Origin: Prionace glauca
Lineage: Eukaryota; Chordata; Chondrichthyes; Carcharhiniformes; Carcharhinidae
Length of the DNA: 64,000 nucleotides
Assembly (NCBI GenBank): GCA_037974335.1
Contig: CM075760.1
Coordinates: forward strand, 24,785,538 to 24,849,537
Direction: 5' to 3'
In this document: positions 11,395 to 23,283 of the stretch, piece after piece
Numbering within the stretch: the stretch's first letter is position 1
How the letters are laid out: each line of letters opens with the position of its first letter
The notes under the pieces: generated by a model
Seen by the model: the letters and a program-made list of their open reading frames with translations, nothing else
Database searches by the model: none
Told to the model about the DNA's origin: nothing
Position numbers and translations under genes: made by a program

Positions 11395-13357
11395 AGGCTC
11401 TGATCCTTATTTAAAACAGTCTCCTATAACCCTCCATCCTTATTTTGCTCATGTGCCTATCTAAGTAAACCTTAAACAAGTCCAGCGTGCCTGCATCCAC
11501 CACCTTACTTGGCAGTGCATTCCATACCCCCACGATCCACTGTGTGAAAAACCTCCCTCTAGCATCCAAATTATACTTCTTCCCCCTCACCTTAAGCCTG
11601 TGGCCCCTCGTGATATTTGTCTCCAATCAAGGAAAAAGCCTGCCACTGTTTACTCTATCTATACCCTTCATTATTTTATGCACCTCTATTAAATCCACGC
11701 TCAATCTCTGTTTTTCTAAGGAAAACAGCACCAGTTTACTCAATCTTTCCTCATAACCCAGGCAGCATCCTGGTAAACCGCCTCTGCACTCTCTCCAGGG
11801 TCTCCACGTCCTTCCGGTAGTAATGTGACCAGAACTGGACTCCAAATGCGGTCCAACCAACGTTCTGTACAACTGTAGCAATAAACGCAAGCTCTTGTAT
11901 TCTATACCGCTTCCTATAAAGACTAGCATATCATAAACATTCTTCGCAACCTTCTCCATCTGTGTTGCCACCTTCAAAGACTTGTGAACTTGTCCTCCCA
12001 GCTTCCTCTGCATTTCTATACTCTTAATAGGTCTACCCTTTATCATACAACTCCCCTCGACATTATTCCTTCCAAAATGCATCACCTCGCATTTATCAGG
12101 ATTAAATTCCACCTGCCATTTATCTGCCCAATATACCAGCCTATCTATATCCTGCTGTATTGCCAGACACTGCTCCTCACTCGCCACCAATCCAGCTATC
12201 TTTGTGTCATCTGCAAACTTGCTGATCACACCACGTATGCCCTCTTCCAAATTTTTTACATATATTACGAATAGACGAGGTCCCTCTGAGCCCTGCAGCA
12301 CACCACCAGTGACAGACCTTCAGCGAGAAAAGGACCCTTCCACTGCTACTCTCTGTCTTCTGTTAACTATCCAGTTTTCAATCCATCTAGATACTTGTGC
12401 CTGTATCCCATGAGCCTTAACCTTTTCAACCAACCCACTATGAGCGACTTTGTCAAACGCCTTACTGAAATCCATATAGACGACATCAACGGTTCGTCCT
12501 TCATCAACGGTTTTTGTCACCTCCTCAAAAATTTCCACGAGATTCGTAAGGCAAGACCTCCCCTTAACAAAGCCATGCTGCGTATCCCTCATCACAACGC
12601 AACGCTCCAAATGCTTATACATCCTACCCCTTAGAATTTTTCCCAACAACTTTCCTAACACTGACGTCAATGATCACTGACCTATAATTACCAGGGTTAT
12701 CCCTACTGCCCCTTTTAAACAGCAGTACCACATTATCTACCCTCCAGCCCTCTGGGACCTCACCTGCGTCCAAAGAAGAGACAAAGATTTGCGTCAGCGG
12801 CCCAACAATTTCATCTCTCACTCCCTAAGCAGCCTGGGATAAATACCATCAGGCCCCGGAGTTTTATCAGTTCTTATGCTGCCTAAAAACCCTAGCACTT
12901 CCTCCCTTGTAATGGATATTTCTTTCAACTGGTCTACAGCTCCCTCCAAGACAGTACAAGACACCAAGCCCCTCTCCTTCGTGAATACCGACGCAAAGTA
13001 TTCATTTAGGATCTCCCCCATTCCCTCAGGCTCTATGCACAGTTCCCCTCCTCTGTCCCGAAGAGGACCGATTTTCCCTCTAACCACCCTTTTGTTCCTA
13101 ATGTAAGAGTAAAATGCCTTTGGATTTTCCTTAATCCTATCCGCCAAAGTCATTTCATGCCCCCCTTTCGCCCTTCTAACTCCCCGTTCGAGCTCCCTCA
13201 TACTCTCTCTGTATTCCTCCAGTGCTCCCTCCGTTCCCAGTTGCTTAGACCTAACATACGCCGCTCTCTTCTTCCTGACCAAGTCCTTAATATCCCCTGT
13301 AATCCACAGCTCTCCAATCCCTACCTTTTCCATCCTTCCTCTTTATCGGCACATGTC
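11395..13357 (-). mobile_element. CR1-type LINE (family CR1-E), long copy with broken ORF2
   Basis: Reading along the minus strand, frames 12818-13333, 12624-12821, 12320-12670, 11627-12301 and 11411-11626 encode successive parts of one ORF2. They give a pre-RT segment (KTPGPDGIYPRLLRE), NPGNYRSV, the SKAFDKVAHSGL motif, SKFADDTKIAG with the catalytic aspartates, and the C-terminal TRGHRLKVRGKKYN. The frame changes at least four times, so it is inactive. It lacks the endonuclease region (5'-truncated at about 13357). A CR1-A copy lies immediately upstream in the same orientation. Confidence 0.85.
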
Positions 13358-13360
13358 TTT

Positions 13361-14462
13361 AAGAACATAAGAACATAAGAAATAGGAGCAGGACTAGGCC
13401 ATCTAGCCCTTCGAGCCTGCCCCGCCATTCAATAAGATCATGGCTGATCTGTCGTGGCTCAGTTCCACATTCCCGCCCTCTCCCCATAACCCTTAATCCC
13501 CTCTCTTATCAAAAACCCATCAACCCGCGTCTTAAAAATATTTAGCAAGGCAGCCTCCACCACTTCAACAGGCAGAGAAGTCCAAAGATTCACCACCCTC
13601 TGAGTGAAGTAGTTCCTCCTCAACTCCGTTCTAAACCGCCCCCCCCCCCTTTATCTTGAGGCTGTGCCCCCTAGTCCTATTATCCTTTCTGTGCAGGAAG
13701 AGTCTCTCCACCTCTATCCTATCCATCCCATTCATCATCTTATAAGTCTCAATGAGATCTCCCCTCATTCTTCTAAACTCTAACGAGTACAAGCCTAATT
13801 TATTCAGCCTGTCCTCAGAGCTCAACCCCCTCAACTCGGGAATCAGCCTAGTAAACCTCTTCTGCACTCCCTCCAAGGCCAAAATATCCTTCCGTAAGTA
13901 CGGCGCCCAAAACTGCACAGTACTCCAGCCTCACCAATGCTCTACACAGCCGCAGCAAGACCTCCCTACTTTTATATTCAATCCCCCTCGCTATGAAGGC
14001 CAGCATCCCATTCGCCTTCCTGATCACCTGCTACACCTGCAAGCTGGGTTTTTGCGACTCATGCACAAGGACCCCAAGGTCCCTCTGCACCGTCGCCTGC
14101 TGCAGTTTTTCGCCACGTAAGTGATAATCCTTCCTACCATTATTCCCACCAAAGTGGACCACCTCGGATTTGCCAACATTAAATTCCATTTGCCATTTCC
14201 TGGCCCATTCGCCCAGCCTATCTAGATCCTTCTGCAGACTCTCCACACCCTCCGCGCAATTTGCCTTTCCTCCAATCTTGGTGTCATCAGCAAATTTCGA
14301 CACCATACACTTGGTTCCCTCCTCCAGATCATCTATATAAATGGTAAATAGCTGAGGCCCCAGGACCGACCCCTGAGGCACTCCACGAGTCACCATCCGC
14401 CAATCCGAATAGCATCCATTGACTCCCACTCTCTGCCTCCTATTTAACAACCAACCAACTTT
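13361..14462 (-). mobile_element. CR1-A LINE, 5'-truncated
   Basis: On the minus strand it runs from the late RT region ([22 protein letters not shown] in frame 14031-14450) through the post-RT region (frame 13631-13918) to the CATAAG-type tail at 13361. A frame break separates the two parts. Its 3' end abuts CR1-E with only about 3 bp between. Confidence 0.85.
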
Positions 14463-14924
14463 CCTTCAACCTTTTCAGTTTTCCCTTGAAAGCCTCCCAC
14501 TAGCCGACCGTGGACATGTGTTTACTGTGATTCTAACTTTTCTATTGGAAATGGAAGGATGCCGGTTTTAATTGTGTTGTTGATTTGTAAACTGTATGAC
14601 ATTTATCAGACAACACACAAAGACGCACACACATATATTCTGTCGTTCTCATTCTTTCCCACAAATTGTTTCCTTTTCACACACACATTTTCTTTCAACT
14701 TAAAACTACATCTTGGCTTCCTGGGAGTCTTCAGAGACCCAACTAAATCTCAAATGGAATGAGGAACATTTTCCCTAACGCCATGTTTGCTGAGATGGAC
14801 ATTAAAGGTCCCGTGGTCTCCAACAGCTCCCTGGGCAACATCCCTCCTTTTAACCAAAATCAACAAAAATACATTCCCATGGATTGAGCCATTTTCATCT
14901 GATGCTGCCCTGGCAACATCGGGA
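14463..14924. other. Unassigned stretch, no gene seen
   Basis: No recognisable gene or repeat apart from low-complexity text near 14590-14700. Confidence 0.45.
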
Positions 14925-15722
14925 CATAGCCACAGGAGTAGGCCACTCAGCTCCTCGAACTGGCCCCACCATTTAATAAGATCATGGCTGATCTGTGGCT
15001 GAATCCATTTTGGCTTCGCTAAGTCCATATCTCTTGATACACCTGTTCAATTAAAGAAGACCTCAGACTACTATCTAACAATTGTACCAGCTCCCACCGG
15101 CTATTGCCGAAGAGAGTTCCAATCATTCACCTCTCTCGACATGTACTAATGTTTTCTATCAACTCTCCTGAAAGGCCTTTCCCTATTTTTTTCAACTATG
15201 GCCTTTTAACCTCGAACCTTCAACTAATGGAAACAATCCTTCCCTGTAGGTATTTCATTGGTTTCTATCAGAACAGCCCTCAACCTTCTGAATTCGAGAG
15301 AAAAATGTCTAAATTCGTCTGATCTCTCCTCGCAACTTGCGTTGAACTCCGTCCAGAGTCAACATTTTTCCAAAGATATGTTGCCCATACTTGCTCACAG
15401 TGCTCTAATTGGGGTGGAACAAGGATTGTGCACAATTGGAGCACAACATCTGCCTCCGTATCCCCCAGTCCTTTGGATATGAAGGGAGGCATTCCATTGG
15501 TCTTAATGATTATTTTCTGCTGCAGATCGTGACATTTTAAGAAACTGTGTGCCGAACCCCAAATCCTGTTTGGGATCCACTAAATTTAGCGTTGTCCCTT
15601 CTAAAAATTATATCTTGATCTACCATTTGGATATTTGACTTTTTGTCCATTATCTAAGCCCTTAATGAATATTGTAAATAATTGAGGCCCCAGACAGATT
15701 CCTGCCGTACACCACTTAATCT
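14925..15722 (-). mobile_element. Old CR1-A-related LINE
   Basis: The reversed 3' end (ACAGGAGTAGGCCACTCAGC, ATAAGATCATGGCTGATC) continues into a decayed post-RT region and ends near the RT active-site segment (ATTGAGGCCCCAGAC). No long frame survives, so this is an older layer than the copies at 25062 or 28944. Confidence 0.7.
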
Positions 15723-16384
15723 GCATAATTCAGCAACGGACATGTACAATTCATTGCACATGAATTTTGGCACCTTGCAGAAGGGGATGTGATATGACAT
15801 TAATGGATGGGAATTCTTGTTCCATTGATACCATGGATCATACCTGACAATGATATTTTCACACTAACTGTAATTACAAGATTTTGCCAGCAGATGGAAA
15901 TAAATCTTGATGAGGAACATTACATGAAGCATGAACTGCCGCAATACACTGGACCCTGCATCTGTTTATTTTGAATTGGCCTCCATATGTATATATGTTA
16001 GAATGGACCCCGTCCATATTTATAATATATTATAACATATTGCACGCTGTTTAAACTGGTATTGCACCAGTACATGTCAATGTATACATCACACAATCAC
16101 CTTGATCTGAATTTTTCCAGGTAGGATCTAACTTTGCAGTTCTACCACATACAGTTCTGAATGGTGGTGGACATTAAAGCAATTAACAGCAGCAGGAGCC
16201 TCAAATGAAACCTCAATTCTTAATGATGTGAGAGCTCAGCAAATGGAGAAGAACAAAACTGAAACAATTGCTACAATCTTCCGCCAGAAGTGCCGAGAGG
16301 ATTTTCCATTTCGGCCTCCTCGTGAAGTCCCCAGCATCACAGATGCCAGTTTCCAAGCAGCTCAATGCCTTTCACAGGATAAGA
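15723..16384. other. Unassigned stretch, no gene seen
   Basis: AT-rich. No frame or repeat recognised. Confidence 0.45.
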
Positions 16385-16462
16385 TTGGAACAGGAGTAGG
16401 CCATTCGAGCCCGGGAGCCCGCTCCACCATGCAATATGATCATGATTGATCTGTGGCCTAAC
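16385..16462 (-). mobile_element. CR1-A-like 3' scrap
   Basis: ACAGGAGTAGGCCATTCGAG and ATATGATCATGATTGATCTG are the last 80 bp of a reversed CR1-A-like element, next to LINE-B in the other orientation. Confidence 0.6.
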
Positions 16463-17250
16463 CCTGTGCTGAAGAAGTTGGACACTGCAAGGATTATTGG
16501 TCCTGACAATATTTCAGCAATAATAATGATGATTTGTTCTCTGGAGCGAGCTGCGCCCCAGCCAATCTATTAAAGTATAGCTACATCACTATCGCATTCC
16601 CAACCGTGTGGGAAATTGGCAGGCATGCTCTATCGCAAAAGGAAGGACAATCCAACCCAGCCAATTATCGCCCAATGCGATCTCACTCGATCAAAATAAT
16701 AGAAAGTATCGAGGATCAACAGATCAGTAATAATAATAGTAATAATAATAATAATCTACTCAATGAAGCTCAGTCTGGGTTCCACTAGGAGCATTCGGTT
16801 CCAGAAATCATTTAAACTTAGTCCAAATATAGTGGAAATAGCTGTTTTAATGAGGTGAGAGTGCCCACCCTCCACATCAACACAACACTTGCCCGATGAT
16901 GGCATCAAGAACCCTGAGCCAATCTGCAGTCAATGGGGATCCGGGGGTAAACATTCCACTGGCTTCAGTCACACCGAGTACAGAGTAAGGTGGTTGGGGT
17001 TGTTGAAAGCCAATCAGCTCCCAGGGTATTGCTGCAGGAACTCCTCAGGATAGTGTGGCCTCATCTTCACCCTTCATTAGAAGGTCAGAAGTAGGATGTT
17101 CACTAATGATTGCACGCTGTTCAGCACATTCGCGACTCCTCAGATACTGGAGCAGTCCGTGTCCATATGCAGCAAGACACATTCAGGCTTTGGTTGAGGA
17201 GGGGAGAGTAACATTCACGCCACACATTGTCAGACAATGACCATCTTCAA
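16463..17250 (+). mobile_element. LINE-B reverse-transcriptase fragment
   Basis: Decayed RT of a Jockey/CR1-superfamily LINE. Visible pieces are a GPDNISAI-like segment near 16500, FPTVWEIGRHAL and SNPANYRPM (16590-16680), then the region encoding the catalytic motif (ATGTTCACTAATGATTGCAC, about 17097, FTND where FADD is expected) and CAGATACTGGAGCAGTCCG. Several frame changes and an internal AATAATAAT expansion (16728-16755) make it inactive. A V-SINE cuts off its 3' side. Confidence 0.65.
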
Positions 17251-17251
17251 G

Positions 17252-17458
17252 GAAGAGAGATTCCTGGCTTGGGTCACTGTCTGTACGGAGTCTGCACGTT
17301 CTCCCCGTGTCTATATGGGTTTCTTCTGGGTGCTCCGCTTTCCTCCCATAGTCCAAAAGACGCCCTGGTCAGTGTAACCCGAACAGATGCTGGAATGTGG
17401 CGACTCGGGAATTTTCACAGTAACTTCATTGCAGTGTTAACATAAATTTATTTGTGAC
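17252..17458 (+). mobile_element. V-SINE with L2-like tail, head truncated
   Basis: It starts inside the head (GGCTTGGGTCACTGTC) and keeps the V core (CTGCACGTTCTCCCCGTG, TTCTTCTGGGTGCTCC, CCTCCCATAGTCC). It ends with the second tail type: CCCGAACAGATGCTGG, CTTCATTGCAGTGTTAAC, TTTATTTGTGACGAATGA. It is inserted at the end of the LINE-B fragment. Confidence 0.75.
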
Positions 17459-17459
17459 G

Positions 17460-18480
17460 AATGAACACATTTACCATTTGAGGCCCTGCGGTTCCCCACT
17501 GTTAGCTGACCGTCACTCGGAAGAAGACCCATTTATTTCCACTCTCTGTTTCTTATCTGTCAATGAATTCTATACCGAGGCCAACATATCACTCCCCATC
17601 TCAAGTGCTTTCATTGGGCCTACCAATATTTTATGAAGAGCCTTCTGAAATATCTTCTGGTGCAAATACACCACGTAAACTGGTTGCATCCCTCCCCCTC
17701 CCTAACCGAAAGAACCCCCACTTCCCCCATCCCCACCTATTATTTACACCCTTAAAAAATGCAAGTAGGTTTGTTAAGATAAACATGTCTTTCTTAAGCC
17801 CATACTGGTTTCATCAAACTCCGTCCATGCTTTCCAAATATTTTCGTATCATGGATTTGATAACAATCTCTAACTGATGCTGAAGTCAGTCTGTAATTTA
17901 TCAGTTTTATTCTCCCTTTCTCTGTATATATCGGGGTTACATTTGTCACCCTCTAACCTGTAGTAACTGTTTCGGCCTGTATAGAATTTTAGAAGATGGG
18001 CAGCAATGTATCCAACATTTCCTGGGTCATTTCCTTCCATATTCTGGGATTACCAGGCCCCAGTGACCAACCAGAATTTCACCCTATTATTTTCCCCAGA
18101 ATGATTTTACTAATACTGGTTTCCCTCAATACCGTCTTACAACTACCCCCTTGGTTCCCGAACATTTCTGGGATGATACTTGTGTGAAGGTAGTGTCAAA
18201 CTTAGTGTTCTATTCATTCAATATTTCTTTATTCCCCAATATACATTCCCAGGATTCGGGCTCTAAGGGATTTACATTTATCTTAACCAATCCTTCTCTC
18301 TTCAGATATTGATATAAACGGTCCTAATAAATTTTTATGTTCCCTGCAATTTTACTCCCATTCTCTATTTCCCCCTCGATTATTTGGATTCTTTTGTTGA
18401 ATTTTAAAAATCTCTGAAACCTCAGCTTTGTTTCTTCTTCTGGTAATTTTATGTAGCTTTTAACTAAGAAATAACATTTC
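17460..18480 (-). mobile_element. Old CR1-type LINE, RT region
   Basis: The reversed RT region is recognisable from TGTTTCTTATCTGTCAATG, GCCCATACTGGTTTCATC, GATGCTGAAGTCAGTCTG and ATTCTGGGATTACCAGGCCC. No long open frame remains. It may be the 5' continuation of the element at 14925-15722, separated by later insertions. The two overlap slightly at the active-site region, so I keep them apart. Confidence 0.55.
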
Positions 18481-18524
18481 CTCCCCTGAAAGACATCCTA
18501 GAAAAAGATGAGCTTTGACCATAT

Positions 18525-18720
18525 ATGATTTTCACAGTAACTTCATTACAGTGTGAACGTAAACCTATTTGTGACGAAGAAATAAACTTCAAACCTTTAA
18601 ATACACACGATGTCTTTATCAATAAACTGAGCTGAAATTCCCCAGCTGCCAGGGTGGAACGGAACTCCTGTCCCAAGCTTCTGGAATACTAGCTCAATAA
18701 TGATATTGCTATACTACCCC
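18525..18720. mobile_element. SINE scraps: V-SINE tail (+) and SINE2 head (-)
   Basis: 18525-18585 is the L2-like V-SINE tail (TTTTCACAGTAACTTCATTA, CTATTTGTGACGAAG). 18600-18720 is the reversed SINE2 head and body start (TTCCCCAGCTGCCAGGG). Both are incomplete. Confidence 0.5.
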
Positions 18721-18879
18721 CGAGACTGAAATATCACCACATTTATTAATGGAATAATTGAACATTCAGTACTGGGTCACAGGTTGGATCGCACGGTATC
18801 TTGTGGGAATTGAATACATTACCATTTGACTCAGAAATTATGTTGTTTCCATTCTTAACTGATCACAGATGTGTTTTGG

Positions 18880-19170
18880 CATGCCTAAAGTCTGAGATCT
18901 ATGTCCAATATTACACTATACATTTATAGCACGAATACATTACAAATTAATTTATGCTACATTAGGTTATTTCTCCAGTTATTACACTGAGCCATCTCTC
19001 TATTTATGAGACATTAGTTCCTCTCTATTAGTACTAGAGTAGATCACGGATCTGATCCTATTACATCTGATCCCATCTCTGGTTATATTACACAGGATTT
19101 GTATATTTACATACATCTCTGCTAATTCAACACATGACCATGTATATGTTGTCTGGCATTTAACTGTCAG
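18880..19170 (+). repeat. 28-bp minisatellite block 1
   Basis: Degenerate units around TATATTACACAGGATTTGT and similar text. The block from 18965 to 19170 aligns with 19660-19885 through shared blocks such as GATCACGGATCTGATC against GACCACGGATCTGTTC, so the array is itself duplicated about 700 bp apart. Confidence 0.5.
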
Positions 19171-19494
19171 AAGCAAGTCTTCTCCTGGCCTTGAGTCTTA
19201 TTCTGACAGAATGACAGTGATTCATGGGAATCCATGTCAAAGTTCCATCAATTCATGAAATGACAAGGGGGAATAGGTGAGGTAGAGAAGGTCATATCGG
19301 GCTTGACGTTAATCGTGTATAAGCTGCACTATCAGAACAGGTGAACACTTGGTTTGGTTCCCTTAGAACTGAGCAGTTTATGGGAGATTTAGTACAGACG
19401 CTCAAAGTGATGAATGGGAATGTTTTACTCATTAGAAAGAGGCTGTTACTCACTGGCAGGAGGGCAGTATACAGAAGATTGATTACAATGCACT

Positions 19495-19885
19495 AGCTTA
19501 TGTTTCCTAATGTACTGAGTTTGACTCACTTGAATCATTATTGCAACAGATCTCATATTTGTTTACATTGCATAAAATGCCGCTTTATTTATTCTATTTG
19601 CGTTGTACCAGAGCCAGTCTTTAATTATATGACAGTAGTTCTTGTCTCTTTTTACACTACATTCGGTTATTTCTCTCGTTATGCCACCCTCGGCCATTTC
19701 TCTATTTGTGCTGCATTAGATCCTCTCAAATAATACGACAGTAGACCACGGATCTGTTCATATTTCATCAGATCTCATCTCTTTTTTATATTACACGGGA
19801 TTTGTCTCTTTGAATGACACCAATATCTGTCTCTGTTAATCTAACATACGACCATGAATATGTTGCCTGCCGAGATATTATCAAT
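19495..19885 (+). repeat. 28-bp minisatellite block 2
   Basis: Same family as 18880-19170 (TTTTATATTACACGGGATTT, CATACGACCATGAATATGTT). Its start (TTGACTCACTTGAATCATTA) is repeated at about 20845, linking it to a third block. Confidence 0.5.
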
Positions 19886-20654
19886 TCCGATATAATATGG
19901 GTGTGCCTATCTGACACTAATCATTCTTGATTGGAGCAGTAAGTTTAATTTTTACTAATTTCGATAAGTAGCTGCGAGAAATACCTAATTGCTCTGTTAT
20001 TGTGTGAGTAATATTCAGTTTGAACAATTTCTCAGCGATTCACTGGTATTCGGGGACAGGTCAATATCTGAATAATCGTACAGTGCTCATTACAATATCT
20101 TCAAACAACCACCATTGTGATACATTTTATTAGTTGAATATTGCACTGCACTGTGTCAATTTGACACAGACTTTAGAGATAAAGATTGACCTGTCTTATT
20201 TATAGCGCTCAACAGATTCACTGACAGTGTGAGACAGAATTCTGTACTCGCAATATCGCCAGATGGCCTCCCACAGGCGAAATATCTATCCACTCATTAA
20301 TTACTCATCTGTTTCAGAGATAAATAAAACGAAATCGCCGCAGAACGAGTGTTGACAGTTAGGTTATGTTTGAATATATATATATGTATATTCTGTAATT
20401 TGTATTGTTACCTTCGAAATTATTTTTCACTTTCGGATGTCTTCATGTGCCTATGCCGAAGCTTTGTAATTCCCTCCCTAAATCTCCTTATTTCACTTTC
20501 CTCGTCTAAGTCAATCCATAAAACTGTCCCTGTATTGGCAATCCTTTCAGTCACCTGTTCAAATATCTCGTTGGTCTAAAGCAAGATGCTGTGGGTGCCT
20601 GAGATCCGAACAGAAAATGCTAGAAACACTCAGTGGTTCATTCATCATAAGTGG
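19886..20654. other. Unassigned stretch, no gene seen
   Basis: AT-rich with no recognisable frame or repeat. Confidence 0.45.
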
Positions 20655-20718
20655 AATGGTTTACGGCTCTCTCTCTCTCTCTGTCTTTCTCTCTCCCCCC
20701 GCCTCTGCCCCTGCCTCC

Positions 20719-20754
<36 letters not shown>

Positions 20755-20792
20755 GCCTCTGCCCCTGCCTCTCTCTCTCTCTCTCTCTATCG
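20655..20792 (+). repeat. CT-rich tract with a doubled CCCCCCGCCTCTGCCCC core
   Basis: CT dinucleotide runs interrupted twice by CCCCCCGCCTCTGCCCCTGC (about 20694 and 20750), an approximate 55-bp tandem duplication. All long frames across it are low-complexity. Confidence 0.8.
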
Positions 20793-20834
20793 CACATACA
20801 TTTGTTGTAGACATGTACAGCAAGACACTGGGCC

Positions 20835-21125
20835 TTGTGTCTTCATTTACTGCATGCGACTCATTTGAATCATCATTGCAATAGACCTTATATTTGTTTA
20901 TATTACATGACACACCATTCCATTTATTATTGTATGATGACATGCCGTGATAATTGCTACAAATCATCATTTCTGAGTTTTTGTTCAGCCAAGAGGCCAT
21001 TTCTGTTACATTGGGCTCCATCTCAGATATGATTGTGTTAGGCTCTGTGTCATGCACTACTGAACACATCCGTGCCTTACTTTGTATTATATTGGACACT
21101 AATAATAAAGCCAACACTGTCTCAG
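20835..21125 (+). repeat. 28-bp minisatellite block 3
   Basis: Begins with CGACTCATTTGAATCATCAT, as in block 2, then holds degenerate units (TTATATTTGTTTATATTACA, TTGTATTATATTGGACAC). Confidence 0.5.
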
Positions 21126-21384
21126 TAACTGGTTTTATATAAAATGCGTTTGACAGATGGAAAAAAAGAACATAATGAGATGAAAAGATGGAAATTAGCT
21201 TTAAAAATGTAATGGGGTTCGAAGAATGTGTTTCGTCGTGTTAATAACTACTGGGAGTTGTTCATCATATTTAATTGCTCTCGCATTTCCTGGAATATTT
21301 TATTGAAAGTTTGGGATGAAACTTGTAACATCCTCTTGTTCAAAAGAGATTGAGGAACAGAATGAATGTATGTCACATTGCACT

Positions 21385-21575
21385 GCAAATGGACACTAAA
21401 GGACAATTCAACATGGCCACTCCAACTAACCTGTACATCTTTGGACTGTAGGAAGAAAGCAGTAAACCTGGAGGAACTCCACGCACATACGGGGTGAATG
21501 TGTAAACACCACACAGTTACACAAGGCTTAAATGGAACCTGTGTCCCTAACAGTGTGAGGTACCACTGCTAATCA
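21385..21575 (-). mobile_element. V-SINE 5' half
   Basis: The reversed V core (ACATGGCCACTCCAACTAAC, TGGACTGTAGGAAGAAAGC, GGAGGAACTCCACGC) and a decayed head with AGTGTGAGGTACCACTGC. The tail beyond the core is missing. Confidence 0.65.
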
Positions 21576-21776
21576 CTGTGTAAATAATTGCTATTAATTT
21601 TAAGCATGATATTGTAATTTATTCAGTATTTATTGTACTTTCTGTGTCTCAGTCAATAAATAAAGTTAATGAAAGGCCCTGGACGCTCTTGAATGTGATG
21701 TACAGCTGGTCATTCCGCTGCCAAGGCAATGCATCTTTCAAATGATTCACTGAACTTCTCTCTTTCTCTGTCTCAG

Positions 21777-21923
21777 ACTGAACCTAAATCAGATAACCTC
21801 TCTCCTCTCTCTCAGTCTCCATTAACTCACACAGGTTCCCAGGAGACGGATCTGACTCCGAGACTATTTCTTTCTTCTTCCTTAAGGCACCTTGTGACTG
21901 AAAGCACAAAAATCTCAGCAGAG
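21777..21923 (+). CDS. Candidate internal exon of an unrecognised gene (exon a)
   Basis: A 147-nt stretch is bounded by a strong acceptor (pyrimidine-rich CTCTCTTTCTCTGTCTCAG, ending 21776) and a consensus donor (GAG followed by GTAAATT at 21924). In the frame starting at 21777 it is open for exactly 49 codons. It begins TEPKSDNLSPLSQ and ends TESTKISAE, is rich in serine, threonine and leucine, and has no domain I can name. The next candidate exon, 293 bp downstream, reads in the same phase. The frame is also open upstream to an ATG at 21729, so exon a could instead be part of a first exon starting there. Both exons lie away from identified transposons. The family is not recognised and it could be a chance pairing. 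Confidence 0.4.
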
Positions 21924-22216
21924 GTAAATTCATTGTAGGAACTTAACCATTTCACTCAATTAACCTCTCTCCTCTATTTCTCACACACAACACCCAGCAC
22001 ACTTAAACTTTCTATTTCGGAATGCCTCTGCGGATAAAAAATGTTGCTTTAATTTTTTCTCTTTTCCCTCAATCGTAACCTTCAGTCCATCTTCCCTTCA
22101 ATTAATCTGTTTAAACACCAAATATGATCATTTTCTTGATTCATTAATATGGGAATGGGGGTGACTGTAATGCTGAGACCGGCAGCAATCTGTGTGACTG
22201 TTCTTGATGTTTTCAG

Positions 22217-22292
22217 AGTGAGCTCACCCTCACAGGCAGGAAGACTGTTCACGGTGATAACATCAAACTGGCCCCGGCTGTTTCATTCTCAG
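22217..22292 (+). CDS. Candidate internal exon of an unrecognised gene (exon b)
   Basis: A 76-nt stretch is bounded by a good acceptor (GTTCTTGATGTTTTCAG, ending 22216) and donor (CTCAG followed by GTAACA at 22293). In the frame continuing from exon a it reads SELTLTGRKTV, HGDNIKLAP and AVSFS and leaves phase 1, so a further exon would be needed. I did not find one before the CR1-D copy at 22748. No domain is recognised. If the exon is real, the insertion or the window's repeats may have separated or ruined the rest of the gene. Confidence 0.4.
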
Positions 22293-22747
22293 GTAACACA
22301 ATTTCCTGTTTCTCTGCTGCCGGTTCCAAACCGCACATCTCACTTCCGAGCAGAAAATAAATCCAGAGACCACAATCTGGTGAGAACATCTGTCAGTGCG
22401 GCCTATATCTGCCCACAGAGTCAGGGCAGAGTCAGACAGGTCACATTGCGGTGACATTTACAAATGAGCCTGGTGTGATCTGTTTAAAGTTTCCATTCCC
22501 GGACATAACTGGATGTTCAGTGGATCAGTCACTGAACTCCCCCGGGATCTGTGAAGGGAGGGAATGATAGCTGTTATCTTTCATTGTTTGATCATTTTCT
22601 CTCCATCTGCTATTTATTTTTGTTCCTCAGCTTTTATCTGTCAGCCCCCCCGGTTTGCTTTCTCCTAACTCTCCCGCTGTCTCTATCTCCTTGCCAGTCT
22701 TTTCAACACATTTATTAGTGTTCATTATTTTCAACACATTTATTAGT
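22293..22747. other. Unassigned stretch, ends in a 28-bp tandem duplication
   Basis: No further exon is identified. TTTTCAACACATTTATTAGT occurs at 22700 and again at 22728, directly before the LINE junction. Confidence 0.5.
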
Positions 22748-23283
22748 GTACTGTGCGCAGTTCTGGTCGCCTCACTATAGGAAAGACGTCGAAGCTATTG
22801 AAAGGGTGCAGAGGAGATTTACAAGGATGTTGCCTGGACTGGGAGGCATGCCTTATGAAGATAGGTTGAGGGAGCTGGGACTCTTTTCCCTGGAGAGGCG
22901 AAGGTTGAGAGGCGACCTGATAGAAGTTTATAAAATGTTGAGAGGAATAGATAGGGTGGACTCTCAGAGGCTATTTCCCCGGGTTGAAATGGTCGCTACG
23001 AGAGGACACAGATTTAAGGTGCGGGGAGGGAAGTACAGAGGTGATGTTAGGGGTAAGTTTTTCACTCAGAGGGTGGTGAGTGAATGGAATCGGCTGCCGT
23101 CATCGGTGGTGGAGGCGAACTCGCTGGGGTCTTTTAAAAGACTTCTGGATGAGTATATGGGGTTTAATGGGATTGGGGGTTATAGATAGGTCTATAAATT
23201 GGTGGGGTTGATGTGATCGGCGCAACTCGAGGGCCGAAGGGCCTGTTTGTGCTGTAATGTTCTATGTTCTATGTTCTATAATC
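22748..23283 (+). mobile_element. CR1-type LINE 3' end (family CR1-D')
   Basis: A 147-residue frame (22746-23189) gives the post-RT region: CAQFWSPHYRKDVEAIERV, RRLRGDLIEVYKMLRGI, TRGHRFKVRGGKYRGD, ending GFNGIGGYR stop. A 3' UTR and TTCTATG tail units follow (to about 23280). The frame is intact for the part present. The element is 5'-truncated and nearly matches the copy at 45105-46262. Confidence 0.85.

Noticed and set aside
20638-21117. 159-residue minus-strand frame with Arg-Glu repeats
   Set aside because: It crosses the CT tract and a minisatellite. The composition is repeat-driven and there is no domain or splice context.
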